64,000 nucleotides of DNA. Source: Lineus longissimus. Its lineage: Eukaryota > Nemertea > Pilidiophora > Heteronemertea > Lineidae. The notes under the pieces are model-generated. The model ran no database searches. It was not told where the DNA came from and was given only the letters and a program-made list of their open reading frames with translations. Below, piece by piece: positions 10,599 through 22,198 of this stretch. Both the position numbers and the translations under genes were made by a program. The stretch covers positions 6,262,001 through 6,326,000 of the forward strand of contig NC_088321.1 in assembly GCF_910592395.1 (NCBI RefSeq). The letters run 5' to 3'. Position 1 is the stretch's first letter; each line of letters begins with the position of its first letter.

Positions 10599-11490
10599 AT
10601 GGAAGAGCCAACAGACATTTCGTCTACGCATTCTAGACTGGGTGAGTGTGATTTTTTCGTGATTGTAATCGCCCTCAAATTTGTGTTGAAACACTGCATC
10701 AGACAAAATTAACTCATCAGAGGTCAAGAAAAAGATCTTAAGAACATATATTCGCTGTTAGTTTTGGTGATTATAGGGAGCACGTCCATCTTTTGAGGCA
10801 AACTTGTCATCCGAAAGTTTCCAGATCCCCGCAATGGCGGATATACATTCATCAAAAAAATTACGAATTCGGGCAAGTTTCATCAAACTGTGCGCCTTAA
10901 ACACCTAAGAATGTCTCAAAATCACCCAGACTCTACACATGAGATATACCTTCACTGAAAATAATTGCTAAAACCTCGCTTAACGTGTCGCGAGTGCTGA
11001 AAGCAACAGTTTTGGAGATCGTTTTTCTGTACATCCTGCTCACTCCTGTAGAAATGTACAGTAAAGCACGTATACACGTGCAGTGTAAATGGACACACGA
11101 ATGTACACACCTTCTGAAAATATTGTCAGCAAAGGTGATAAGTGTTTGTTCTGAATTATGACAATGAAATTCATAGACTATTAGCAGGTAGTCAGTGTCT
11201 GTTGGTCTGAATAATGAATGATAAAACTTCTGGTGAAGTTAAAATATTTCCTCGCTCTGTTTTACAGCCTGTGACGCAGTGACGGGGATGATCAGCATCT
11301 GTTCTGTTCTGCGACCGCATCAGTCACGGATATAGGAGCCTTGACCACGAGGAGCTGATGAGGCAAAGTCGTATAACCGTCTTAACCTTGACATCGGTGC
11401 AGTGCTGAATTTGCCGTCCGAAGACAAACCAGTATAATATTCGTTCTTTTCACTGTAATACTTTTACTTCAAAAAGACTGAATAAATAAA
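10599..11490 (+). other. two-exon transcription-unit-like cassette, copy 1 (broken)
   Basis: ATG at 10599 starts MEEPTDISSTHSRL and reaches donor CTGG|GTGAGT after 10641. An acceptor (TCTGTTTTACAG) precedes 11268. The downstream exon is followed by AATAAA at 11481-11486. Its 3' flank (CTGTAATACTT...AATAAA...GTGGCAGTTAGTT) is clearly homologous to that of the cassette at 21002-21837. The coding part shares F-x-D-x-I-S with that copy, but in a different frame from the one entered by the splice, so this copy is probably broken. The function is unknown. Confidence 0.4.
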
Positions 11491-11873
11491 CCTACTGTGG
11501 CAGTTAGTTTAAAAAGATATTATTGCATGTTACGTTTTTACTCTTAGTGCTGATCGGTCATACCCCTTGGGCCTGGCCGTAACCTTGCATACTGGTTGTC
11601 TCGATGCCGCATGCTATGACCATCATCACCATGTATATCTACTGGACTGTTTTGTTGCACCATGTCGAAGGAATTTTATGAAGAGATCAAGACACTTCCC
11701 TCACATCACAATCTACACCTCAAAAGTATGGTTGTAAAAATCCTTGCCATGATTCCCGGTTGCCCCTATGTTGTGACCATGCATGCATCAATGGCCTGGG
11801 ATGTTGCAACCTACACTTCAAAGGAATGCGAAGTCTAAATCACATTTATTTTTTGTCCCCAGGTTGTGACTTT

Positions 11874-12461
11874 CCTAACAGCAATTGCAGACCATATCCC
11901 TGGTGATAGTGTTTTGTCATCTTAAAAATGAGCACCAGGACAAAGCACCAAAAACCTGCCACTTAAGATCAGATCAGAAGTTACCTACGTGGTGCCAGTA
12001 CACACAAGTGCATGATTGACACCTAGATCATTTGAAGAAAAAATTGGCAGCAGAACCATGTGTGCATGGAGGGAGGTATTATAATATAAATACTGTGGAG
12101 ACGCAATGTATTATTGGTCGTCCCAACATTGGGAGCTTTCATCCCCACCAGCCATATCAGATGGCCAACTGGTTTCCCTCACTCGACCAGAAAACTCATC
12201 AAAAGATACGAAAGATGTTGAGATTCAGATTACATTTGCTTGTTGTCTGCTGGATTCTGACCATCCATATGCTGAGTTGTTGCAGTCCCAGAACCATCGC
12301 TAATTCTAGTATTTATGATGCACCTACTGTCACAACCTAATTCAGCTGGTTATTCAGGGTTATTTGCCTCTGATTTATCTGGTTATATCCTGGTGCAAAC
12401 CTAATTTCTCAACATGACAAAATACTTTCACCAGGGATATGGTCTGCAATTTGCTGTTAGG
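11874..12461. repeat. ~590-bp element with ~45-bp inverted ends
   Basis: Left end 11874-11922 (CCTAACAGCAATTGCAGACC...) is inverted at about 12414-12461. The shared parts include CATATCCCTGGTGA and TTTTGTCAT. The interior has no convincing gene. No target duplication was found. It may be an independent TIR element or the right-hand part of a larger element starting at 10264. Confidence 0.6.
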
Positions 12462-12908
12462 CGAATTGCCCAATACTAGTATATATTTTACTCCTTCCCG
12501 ACCCTATCCCGTATATTTTAGATTCCTAAATGTGAATTCTACCAAATGCGGGCCACGTTTTTTATTTTTGATTAATGTGAATTGATTGATTGAATACAGA
12601 TGTGATTTCTTTTAATATTACTTCAATTATTACAAAATATTGCACGCATACTGGTTCAGGAAAAATCAACCTCTGCCTCTCTACAGAACATACATCATCC
12701 TTCCTCCACTCAAATACTTCAGCACACTATGATAGAACCGCAGCAGTGACATCTCAAAAGGGAATGATACAATAATGATCCCTGCTTATACCCGTTTTGA
12801 GTTTTCCTGACTTCAGTCGCTTTGTCTATAATATGTCATTAGGAAAGTGCTTGTTACTCCTACCGTGTGAGATGACCGAATAAGTTTCAACATGAGAGTG
12901 TAACTTAC

Positions 12909-13123
12909 GCAACTTATCTTGGAGAAGGTCCTTGGCAGATGGTCGATCTTTAGGGATCACAATGAAGGTCTTCTTGAGGAAATCTTTCACACTATCAGGA
13001 ACATTTTCAGCAACGGAAGGAGTATTTTTATTTCCAATCATAAACAGCACATGTGCTGCATTTCCAGACTCACTCCATGGACGAGTTCCCTTGGCCATTT
13101 CCAACACAACACAGCCAACGCTC
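12909..13123 (-). CDS. MAP3K-like kinase gene, exon for subdomains IX-XI
   Basis: A 215-bp minus-strand exon. The acceptor CTATCCACAG abuts 13123 and the donor is TTGC|GTAAGT. Its first base completes the tryptophan codon split from the exon at 31910-32102, giving D-I-W-S-V-G-C, the subdomain IX signature. It continues with VLEMAKGTRPW, DSVKDFLKKTF and KDRPSAKDLL; the last carries the invariant subdomain XI arginine. This is how MEKK/STE11-family kinase domains end. It leaves one base, in phase with the small exon at 6935-7000. The enzyme would phosphorylate a downstream MAP2K if orthologous to MEKKs; the substrate is inferred from family only. Confidence 0.88.
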
Positions 13124-13255
13124 CTGTGGATAGGATACACATTTGATTTAGCATCGGGTGAATTATAACACCATACATAACATTCACGAGGCGATCATGT
13201 TGCTGCCGTGTGGCTATGGCAGTGTTGTTACATTGACACTTGTCTATGAGCAAGA

Positions 13256-13310
13256 TCAGTGGCGTAGTGGTTAGAGCACCGGGCTCATAATCAGGAGGTC
13301 GTGGGTCAAC
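13256..13310 (+). repeat. truncated tRNA-Met-like SINE head
   Basis: TGGCGTAGTGGTTAGAGC matches a polymerase III A box and D-arm. An anticodon-arm-like CTCATAATC (CAT) follows, then GGTCGTGGGT, the beginning of a T-arm. The B box is not completed: the sequence switches at 13311 into another repeat. It is therefore a tRNA-derived fragment and not a functional tRNA. Confidence 0.5.
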
Positions 13311-13813
13311 CTCGTTTACCCGGAGGTCATTACGTGCTCCTATAGTCACTTGCACTGCACCTGGTATCATGTTGAGTTAAAACATATTTGATTGGTCAAA
13401 GAATAACGTTTGACATGTAAATAAGATGTAAATAATGATTTGACACTTGGCATATTCATGGCATATTGAATCGTTGAAAAGGGTGACTTATCAGTCTACA
13501 TAACCATTTACCCTAAGGCCGAAGTTACATAGGCCTCATTCGTTCATTTACCACGAGTCACTTTCCGGGTTTTTCTTTCATTCCTCGGTGAATGCACGCC
13601 ACAAGGCCGTGCTTTTACAGGGGAACGAAAGCAAAAGGGGAAAATGAGTCCTGGGAAATGAACGAATGAGGTCTATGTAACTTCGGCCTAATGCGATCAC
13701 AAATCAATTGACGGCATAATAGAACTTCATGGGCACGGATAATATTAGCTAATGCTGATATAAAAAATTGATTTCCTCTACAAGAAAATTGCGTCATTTA
13801 GTCGGGCCATGCG
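13311..13813. repeat. interspersed ~330-bp repeat, copy 1, interrupted by the MITE
   Basis: Starting at CTCGTTTACCC, this aligns with 51421-51756 over its full length (AAAACATATTTGATTGGTCAA, GGCATATTCATGGCATATTG, TTAGTCGGGCCATGCGGG). The only large difference is a 175-bp insertion (the MITE plus its TAA) at 13517-13691. The copy at 51421 is the empty site. The repeat class is unknown and it has no coding content. Confidence 0.85.
13517..13688. mobile_element. 172-bp PIF/Harbinger-type MITE, copy 2
   Basis: This matches the MITE at 5685-5856 apart from about two substitutions. It is flanked by TAA at 13514-13516 and 13689-13691. The related repeat at 51421-51756 reads CCCTAATGCC at the matching place, with one TAA and no insert. 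This shows directly that TAA was duplicated on insertion. Confidence 0.93.
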
Positions 13814-14097
13814 GGAACTCCAAGCAAAAAGAACCGAAGAAGCACGTGTTACAAACGCCAATCGAGCGAGCACTGTGAAAATATTATTTCGAAATCCCTT
13901 TTGATAATTTATTTTTATATCTAAGTATAAGGCTTCTTTATCTGTATTCAGCTTGAGATAATTGCTCAATTTTACAATTATTTGGTCGGCTGCAAAAAGT
14001 TTTGGTCATGATGAAACAGTGCTGACAAATAGGGCCCGAATAGACGGATCAGCGGTCAGACATGCTACGTCACCCCCAGATTCTGGCGGTGACGCGG

Positions 14098-14375
14098 CAT
14101 GTGTCGTATAGGTGTTTCCAGGGGATACGGTGAAGCCCTTTTGAATGCTAATCAATTAGACTCCGGATGTAGAGGTTGGTCGCGGGTTCGATTCTCGGAA
14201 GGGCCACCGCTGTTTCGTCTTTGTGTCTTTGAGCAAGGCATTTTAACCTACTTGCTTCTCCACCCTGGAGTAAATGGGTACCTAGCTGGCAGAGATGGCA
14301 AACTATGAATGTTAGTCCTGAGCGCTGTAAAGCTGCAGCTCAGACCTGTGATACTCTCACAGAGTAGAGCTTGAA
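14098..14375 (+). mobile_element. tRNA-derived SINE
   Basis: A tRNA-like head with a clear B box (GCGGGTTCGATTCTC) is followed by a body containing GAGCAAGGCATTTTAACC, GTAAATGGGTACC and GGCAGAGATGGCAAA. These words are typical of SINE central domains in marine invertebrates. The A box is weak and no terminal poly-A or target duplication was located, so this copy is probably old. Confidence 0.6.
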
Positions 14376-14446
14376 TCATGAATGTGAACCAGCGTACAGT
14401 CATGACAGTGCCCACATGTATAACCATAGCGGGGGCTTGTGGTATT

Positions 14447-14471
14447 AGCTCACCTCTCTGAGAGGTGAGCT
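14447..14471. repeat. isolated palindromic end of the AGCTCACCTC element family
   Basis: AGCTCACCTCTC-T-GAGAGGTGAGCT is a palindrome matching the left ends of the elements at 14818 and 16050, with a slightly different centre. The sequence after it does not match the family's modules. It may be a truncated or divergent copy. Confidence 0.5.
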
Positions 14472-14868
14472 AAGAATAGCAAAATTTCGTTTGAACCGAG
14501 GGGGTTGGTGAGCTTTTGCTATGGCGAAGTGTCTGTTGTCTTTTGGCGGGGCACATTTCGTAAACACTGGGACTCTATGATGAACATTGGTAAATTTATC
14601 AATTAAACCTTTTGCAGAGGGAATTATCCTAGAATCTTCACATTCATCATGATCTTGATAGCCGTGTTTTGTCTCTTGAAAACCATAACTGTATACTGGA
14701 AATTTGATATACCTATTTCTAAGGCCTATGCAATGCCTACGAAACAAAAAAACTTAAAGTTATGAATAGAAAAAGAGAGAATTCAAATAAAATTCGAAAA
14801 AAAATTGTGTACTTTTTAGCTCACCTCTTAGCAGAGGTGAGCTTATCCCATACCGTGGCGTCCGTCGT

Positions 14869-14877
14869 CCGTCGTCG

Positions 14878-14963
<86 letters not shown>

Positions 14964-14972
14964 CGTCGTCCG
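14869..14972. repeat. (GTC)n microsatellite
   Basis: A nearly pure GTC/TCG run inside copy A. It produces long arginine or threonine runs in conceptual translations on both strands; these are artefacts. The sister copy at 16050 has only a few units here. Confidence 0.95.
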
Positions 14973-15229
14973 TTAGCAGGGCACGTTTCGTAACTGTTAG
15001 AGCTATTGAGTTGAAACTTGGTACACATGTACCCTTATGTAATGACACCTGGGAGACCAAGTTTCGGTCCGATTCGTTTCATGGTTTGGCCACCAGGGGG
15101 CCAAACGTTAAAAGTGAAAATATGCAATATCTCCCTTAATAGTAGTCGGGAAATTTTGAAAAAAATATGGTAGGTACTTCTAGCAAAGGTGCATCATATA
15201 TCCTCCGGGTTTTTGATTTGACCTCCTTT

Positions 15230-15249
15230 TCAAGGTCACAGAGGTCAAA
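15230..15249 (+). promoter_or_regulatory. DR3/ERR-like nuclear-receptor motif in repeat modules
   Basis: TCAAGGTCACAGAGGTCA contains the extended half-site TCAAGGTCA (the ERR/SF-1 type consensus) and is also a perfect direct repeat AGGTCA-N3-AGGTCA (DR3). The same motif occurs at 15531, 16378 and 16679, and inverted at about 30140-30159 and 30617-30636. Copies with one change in the second half (AGGTCG) are at 15845 and 16996. An inverted half-site TGACCT sits just upstream in several modules. Binding is not shown; the motif match is exact. Confidence 0.6.
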
Positions 15250-16049
15250 TGGTGTAAATTAGCCGTTAGGATGTAACGATGGCACGTTTCTAAACTGCAA
15301 TGACTATTGATACCAAATTTGGTACACATTTACCCCTTAGTCAGGTGATCTCAGGGACCAAAGTTTGGTCCAATACGATTCACCACTTGACCACCAGGGG
15401 GCAAAATCCAAAAACCTTAAAAATGTGATTATTCCTTAACTTCTTGCCCGATTGCCACCAATTTGATATCATGGGTACATCTAACCACCATACAGTATAT
15501 GTCACCCAGGTTTTTAATTTGACCTTCTTGTCAAGGTCACAGAGGTCAAATGGCCTAAATTCGCCGTCAGGCCGTAACTATGGCACGTTTCTTAACTGCA
15601 ATGACTATTGATCACAAATTAAGTACACATGTACCCCTTGGTCAGGTGATCTTAGGTACCGAAGTTTGGTGCGATCTAATTTGCCGTTTGGCCTCCAGGG
15701 AGGGGGCCAAATCCTAAATTCTTCAAAATGCCATTATTCCTAGTAATGACTTGCCCGATTGGCACCAATTTTATATCATAGGTACATCTAATTCTAACAA
15801 CCATTCAATGTGTCACCTGGGTTTTCTTTGATTTGACCTACTTTTCAAGGTCACAGAGGTCGAATGTACTGTAAATTGGCCATTTTGGGGAAATTGTAAT
15901 TGCTTGGACCTACATCAAACCTAACACTACATGACACAAGACCATGCTCTTTATCCATCTTTCCTCCACATGAGGTGAGCACAATGGCCCTGGCCATTTC
16001 ATTTACCTATTTATGCCATTTTGTGTACCTATTTTCCCAGTACCTTTTT

Positions 16050-17155
16050 AGCTCACCTCTTAGCAGAGGTGAGCTTATCCCATACCGTGGCGTCCGTCGT
16101 CCGTCGTCGTCCGTCGTCCGTTAGCAGGGCACGTTTCGTAACTGTTAGAGCTATTGAGTTGAAACTTGGTACACATGTACCCTTATGTAATGACACCTTG
16201 GAGACCAAGTTTCGGTCCGATTCGTTTCATGGTTTGGCCACCAGGGGGCCAAACGTTAAAAGTGAAAATATGCAATATCTCCCTTAATAGTAGTCGGGAA
16301 ATTTTGAAAAAAATATGGTAGGTACTTCTAGCAAAGGTGCATCATATATCCTCCGGGTTTTTGATTTGACCTCCTTTTCAAGGTCACAGAGGTCAAATGG
16401 TGTAAATTGGCCGTTAGGATGTAACGATGGCACGTTTCTAAACTGCAATGACTATTGATACCAAATTTGGTACACATTTACCCCTTAGTCAGGTGATCTC
16501 AGGGACTGAAGTTTGGTCCAATATGATTCACCACTTGACCACCAGGGGGCAAAATCCAAAAACCTTAAAAATGTGATTATTCCTTAACTTCTTGCCCGAT
16601 TGCCACCAATTTGATATCATGGGTACATCTAACCACCATACAGTATATGCCACACAGGTTTTTAATTTGACCTTCTTGTCAAGGTCACAGAGGTCAAATG
16701 GCATAAATTCGCCGTCAGGCCGTAACTATTGCATGTTTCTTAACTGCAATGACTATTGATCACAAATTAAGTACACATGTACCCCTTGGTCAGGTGATCT
16801 CAGGTACCGAAGTTTGGTGCGATCTGATTTGCCGTTTGGCCTCCAGGGAGGGGGCCAAATCCTAAATTCATCAAAATGCCATTATTCCTAGTAATGACTT
16901 GCCCGATTGGCACCAATTTTATATCATAGGTACATCTAATTCTAACAACCATTCAATGTGTCACTACTCGGGTTTTCTTTGATTTGACCTACTTTTCAAG
17001 GTCACAGAGGTCGAATGTACTGTAAATTGGCCATTTTGGGGAAATTGTAATTGCTTGGACCTACATCAAACCTAACACTACATGACACAATACCATGCTC
17101 TTTATCCATCTTTCCTCCACATGAGGTGAGCACAATGGCCCTGGCCATTTCATTT
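16050..17155 (+). mobile_element. palindromic-end element, copy B (HINE-like)
   Basis: A head-to-tail neighbour of copy A, 45 bp downstream. It has the same palindrome, three modules and terminal hairpin and is nearly identical by eye. The main difference is the microsatellite, a few GTC units here against about 30 in copy A. The close pair suggests a tandem duplication or paired insertion into the same T-rich site, followed by expansion in one copy. Confidence 0.75.
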
Positions 17156-17640
17156 TCCGGTACCTTTACTTCCGGTACTTTTATTTCCTGTACTTTTATT
17201 TCCTGTACCTTTTTTCCTGTACCTTTTTTCCTGTACCTTTATTACCTAGATTCAGTCAACAGACACCCCTATACCCCCCCCCCCCCCAAACACACCCATA
17301 CTCAGAAAAAACAAACGCCCATCTCTTAATACTTCTGGATACCAGGATATTGGTATAAAATATGTGGAACGGGCTGGAGCAAACAGAACGGTTGCCAGGA
17401 TGACTTGGCATGTGAGGTAGCTCAACCCTCAAAGCAAACCCACTGGAGAATGCCAGCAAGACTTGGCATGAGAGGTAGCCAAATCCTCAAATATTTTGTC
17501 TAAGGGACAATGCTAGGAAAGCTCAGTATGAGAGGTGGACGGACATATCCTCTTGGGAAAGCTCCTTTGCAGAATGCTAGAACAACTTAGCATGAAGGTA
17601 GTCTAACCCTTCCCTGGCAATGCATCAGTGGCTATCTGAT
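17156..17640. repeat. short tandem repeats, two types
   Basis: 17158-17245 is a run of TTCCTGTACCTTTT-type units of about 14-17 bp. It is followed by a short poly-C tract near 17274-17287. About 17370-17620 contains three or four degenerate units of roughly 75 bp, recognisable by GAATGCCAGCAAGACTTGGCATGAGAGGTAG-like segments, of which AATGC-AG and GCATGAGAGGTAG are shared. No gene was found. Confidence 0.6.
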
Positions 17641-17649
17641 GGCGGCTCT

Positions 17650-17891
17650 TGTAACAATAGGCCTCACGAGTCAGCCTGTTGGGCCTATACTGCGAGTGTG
17701 CTTCAGAAAGGATTAATCATGTGGTGATTATGTGGGAGATATTAGTGTGCGTAAGTGTTGGCTTGGAATTATGATGCTGTAGAATGTGTAAGTACTGTAA
17801 ATAGTTATGAGCTCAGTTTATCATTAAAACTTATCAATTAGAATTGAAGTCTAAGCCCTCTGTTTCTTACTTAGTTCCTTGGTCCATTACA
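17650..17891 (+). repeat. probable solo or orphan LTR with primer-binding site
   Basis: 242 bp beginning TGTAAC and ending TTACA (TG...CA with 5-bp inverted ends). Seven bases later comes TGGTGTCAGATCAGTGG (from 17899), which looks like a tRNA primer-binding site. No gag or pol frame follows and no partner LTR was found within the window. It would be the 5' end of a truncated LTR retrotransposon. The evidence is structural only. Confidence 0.45.
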
Positions 17892-17915
17892 ATAAGATTG
17901 GTGTCAGATCAGTGG

Positions 17916-19545
17916 TGACATCGTACTTGACGAACTAGTTAATTTCGTCGATATTTGGATGCCCAGGGTTGTGGCATTTATTGTCTTTGTTTCTTTAATG
18001 GTGACGCCTTACTGCTCGACCCGGTTTTACGCTACAGTAGAAATAAGCATAATTTGTAGCCTAAATTAGACGTAGAACTACAAAATCTCATCTACTTATT
18101 CAGAATCAGAGAGCTACATCAATACAAACATATCAACAGAAGTGTTGCTATCATCGAGATATAACAATGAGCAAACCCACATCTAGTAGCACAGAAAAGG
18201 AAGTATTCGCTGTTGAATCTGCCTGGGCTTTCAATTTTTTACTGTCGTCTGCTATCGCTTTGGTAACCATAGTGACAGGTCCTTACTGACACTGTCCGAA
18301 TCCCCACACCCACGGTGGTCAACGTACACGATTAATGCAGTGCGTAGCAATGGTCTATCACTTTTCTTGAGCAGACAATCCACTCTGTTTTGCGCCTTAG
18401 AAACTACCGTAATTGTGAGAATAAGTCCATTTTTAAGTGTTCCACCCACACAACGTTCTTGCGTAATTTGAAATAGACGAATTATTACCTCATAGCCGCG
18501 ATTTACTTGGTGAAACATGTAACTGTCCGCTAAAAATCATCCCTGCAATCGAAGTTCGATAATATCTGACCGTGGACTATTCGAAGGACCACGCTATATA
18601 TGTCTGCTACACTGTGTGTTGCAAATAGGTATTTCATTTCCTATCATTAGGATGATATTGGAATGTCAAACTGGCACATCACATCAAGACGTATCCTGAT
18701 GAACACCGACAAACATACGGATGTACGACCTTTCGGGTGCACGGATTAACCATACTAAAACACGTGAAATATCGTTATAGGGCACACTTCAAACGTACGT
18801 TTCCCGTTTTAGACGACGGTATATGCGATTTGTAGAAAGTAGTTTTTCATGATTTGTCAGTCTACTAAATAAAAACGGTCTATCTTTTGCAGTACCGTAG
18901 AGTCGTTTAAATCAGCCAGTATTCCTTGAACCTCACAAGTGTTTTGGCGTTCTCGAAACGTACTGCCGCCTTCAAGGGACCCTCCAATCTTCGTGATGAC
19001 CCGGGTGCAGCAGCGAGGCTTCTCTACTTGAGTCCATTGCTATGTGGTAAGCGTGCTACCATTTAATCACACCCCTTTGGTTACCTTACGTCATCAAGAG
19101 TATACCTGGATGATTCATATTATTGGAGCCAAAATGTTGAGCAAAACAGAGGCAGAGCCGAGATTTTGGCCAACATTTCAGCTCCGCCCTCGCAATTTTT
19201 GGTGAGACAATCAACGCCGACAGTGAAGTATCAATTTCTATTCTAAAATATATCAAATTCAACAAAGGTTTTAGATAACAACGGTTTTAGATGGTTTTTG
19301 AGAGCTTCCACATTTGCACCAACCCAAGCGGTGCCGCTGAATTCAAAACGAGACTTCGTTTGCGCATAGTGCATTTGCACTGAGCGGTTCTCCATTCGCT
19401 CTGAATCCGGGTATTTTAGAATTCGCTACTATACTTCCCAGACAATATTTCGACGTCCCCTAGTTTCTTTTCCGTCCAACCATGCCAACAGTTAATTGAT
19501 GAAGACACTTGACCGAAAATCTATCATTTCAGTAACTCGTCACTG
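17916..19545. other. intron, no recognisable feature
   Basis: Part of the 18.8 kb intron between the kinase exons at 31910 and 13123. Scattered short reading frames lack splice context or recognisable motifs. I see nothing to annotate. Confidence 0.4.
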
Positions 19546-20567
19546 ACACCCTGCAGAATGTTATAGATTTGCATTTGAAATATCAGAGGGTTGTGGTCCG
19601 GTATATGCCTAATGTACACAAAATCAACATTATGTACAGGAATTATTTTCATTTATTGACATATCACGCCTAAATTAAGGGGGAGGTATCTTCAAAGGGA
19701 ATTGTACATGATCACATAGCATGAATCAATTATTAGTGACCCTTCCTTGTTATTTTGCCATTAGAAAAACTATAAAATGAAGAATTCCCGAACTATAAAA
19801 CGAAGATGCTCTCAAAAATCATTGAAGAAAATGTGTTATCAATTTCAAACTTTGGCAACATGACTTTCAAGCCAAAACGACCCTTTTCTATTGATTTCAA
19901 CAAATTCCACACACTTTCATTAATTTTCAGAGGGGGTGTGGTCGGGTATATAGGCCTAAGGCCCCATAAAAAAAAATGTCAGTTTATCATCCCCGCCCGC
20001 ATCACTTTTTTGACCCGCATCAAAAAAAATTTTATTTTTTAATTTTCAATTTCAATCACTAAATTAGGCTTTCAGCAGGTAAGAATTGATTCGCTATCTA
20101 TTCAGTTGCATTTCTGATGAAATTCTCTTTCCAATGATACCAGACATGTCTACTTTGGTTCATTTTAATCAACTGTTATTCACTTTTATATGAGGAAACT
20201 CGCCCCAGCGTAGATGACGGCCGGCGGCATGCCGAACGGACGACGATTGATTTGGCGCGAAAAACGCTACACTCATCAAATATGCCAAACACCATTGACA
20301 AATCAGAGTTTTCAGCGTAACAAACAATATCACAGTGATTTTAGATAGTCAATGCTGTTTTACAATACTTTTCAAGGAGGTTCAGAGGAATTTGTTGAAA
20401 GATTTTGTCTTCAATTGCCAAATTCGCGCCTTTTTCAGAACACGTGCTCTCCCGGCGCTAAATGTATAGCGCGACTCTCATGGCGCCTCGTTGAACTAAA
20501 TCTTCCACTTTTTAGCTCAGCTGAAAAGCTGAGCTATTCATATGAGTAAATGGTAGAATGAGTGTCC

Positions 20568-20602
<35 letters not shown>

Positions 20603-21001
20603 CGTTAAACAGGCACGTTTCAAAACTATGGCGGATAGGCGATAGATTTTCCCTCTGAGGCGTTGAGACCCTTCAGGACTCCTGAATAGACCAAATGTGG
20701 GTCCGGCAGGATGAGCGGTTTGGCCACTAGGTGGCACCGAGCGAAATTTTCCAAAAACTTTTCCAGCAGCTGATTTCTCAGTTGGGGATCATGAATCAAA
20801 TCTAATTTTATAGAGCAAAGCTTTCTCTTTCATTATCAATAGGCGTGGTTCATGAATTTCTCACCAGGTGGTGTTACTGGCGCAATTTAGTGAGCACCCC
20901 CAAGAAGAGCATTTTAAATTTCGCGTGAGTTATCCCACGTCCAATCACACGTGCAGCGAACGTCACGTCTCGAGTCTGCGCAGTTCAGACGTAAGGAGAC
21001 C

Positions 21002-21787
21002 ATGCTATGGAATAGATCGCGTTCTGTCAATTCAGAGGTAAGTTCTCATTAAATTCACAATTTCATAGGCGATAATATTTGGCTTCTTGTGTTATTGCAT
21101 GTTGATGACATTAGGGAAGGCTTGGATTGTTTAATTGGATGTGATTAATTTGAAATAGTTCGTCGACGATCGTTGAAAAACGATCTGCGAAATGCAGCTT
21201 GGTTGGTCTGAGAAACGATGTCAAAGTCCGGCTTTAAATCATGGATTTCTCAACAAATAACTCTTGTCACATAGCAGAACTAATGTGAATAAACAAGACA
21301 ATAATAAACATCGTTCTGATATCATCGGGTAAGGTTGCCAATGTACATAAACTTTGTAATTGAGGATCGACTCCAGCGATTTGAAATGTCAACAAACAAT
21401 AAATGCGATAGCTGATACACACTGACACTTGCACACTGTACATAGCACAATGCTTCAAACGGGGCCGATTCATCACTCTTATCACAATGTATTCCCAATC
21501 ATATCAATGAACTTCCTTGATCATTCGGCCCTAGGCCTAGTGCCTTATCAATTGTTGTTGGCCTTGTATTTGATATAAAACTTGGCTAGCTTACCTATTC
21601 TATCAAAATTAAAATGTTATCTCCTCATCATGTTTTGCAGGACAGGAATGATCTGCAGCTGCATTTGAACATATTTGGTGACCACATCTCAAAGATGACC
21701 AAGAGAGAGGATCGAGCTATGACTTTGCACATCCCATCGACTTCGGTGTTCACCAGTGCAATCATCAGAAGAGCCAGGCAATTCTAG
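21002..21787 (+). CDS. candidate two-exon microprotein gene (60 residues)
   Basis: Exon 1 is 21002-21037 (ATG to donor CAGAG|GTAAGT, 12 codons). Exon 2 is 21641-21787 (acceptor TGTTTTGCAG, 48 codons plus TAG). The splice joins phase 0 to phase 0, so one continuous 60-residue frame results. AATAAA follows at 21832-21837. The peptide starts MLWNRSRSVNSE and contains FGDHISKM and IIRRARQF. I do not recognise the family. The cassette at 10599-11490 shares the 3' flank, the AATAAA and an F-x-D-x-I-S core. It lies in a mobile element, so it may be a transposon-borne gene. Confidence 0.4.
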
Positions 21788-22198
21788 TATTCAAGTATTT
21801 CATTCTGTAATACTTACCTCAAAATTTACTAAATAAAGAAAACCGCATGTGGCAGTTGGTTAAAAAAATCAAGTCTATCTGTTTAAAGTTTTTACTTGCT
21901 ATCATTATTATCAACATTTCAATGGTGGCATTCTGCTAAGGTTTGTTAAGAGTTTCACTTGACTTAGGTGTACACTAGTAAAATATTAGCAACATTTTAC
22001 CAACATTTTACCAACATTTTACCAACATTTACCAACATTTTACCAAAATTTTTACAACAATTTTGCAACAAGCCCTTCAAGGCCCTGTGTTCACTAGCAA
22101 CAAAATTGCAACAAATTAGCAACATTTTTACAACATGTTGGTAAATTGTTGCAAACTTTTTAGTGGGAACAAAGGGAAATAGGTATTTTGGAGGGAAA

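Larger units (their letters stand above)
14818..16004 (+). mobile_element. palindromic-end element, copy A (Helentron/HINE-like, non-autonomous)
   Basis: It starts after TTTTT with the palindrome AGCTCACCTCTTAGCAGAGG. A trinucleotide microsatellite follows, then three diverged modules of about 290 bp. It ends GAGGTGAGC...AATGGCCCTGGCCATTTC, with a second short hairpin. The combination of a T-rich insertion site, a subterminal inverted GAGGTGAGC, a terminal hairpin and a near-end microsatellite resembles Helentron-associated (HINE/CvA) elements of molluscs and insects. That assignment is by analogy. Each module contains AAGGTCACAGAGGTC, and the first two CCACCAGGGGGC. There is no reading frame of interest. 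Confidence 0.75.

Noticed and set aside
13256-13330. A tRNA-Met gene
   Set aside because: The T-arm and B box are interrupted where another repeat begins, and the acceptor stem does not close.
14762-15139. 125-codon plus-strand frame with a long arginine run, and threonine/arginine frames on the minus strand
   Set aside because: They are translations of the GTC microsatellite in a repeat element, open in every frame because a trinucleotide has no stops.
15966-16049. Copies A and B as one element with LTR-like direct repeats
   Set aside because: Each copy is complete with its own palindrome and terminal hairpin, and there is no coding body between them.
19806-20042. Small plus-strand ORF, repeated at 24372
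   Set aside because: It recurs with the 347-bp satellite unit and has no splice or homology support.
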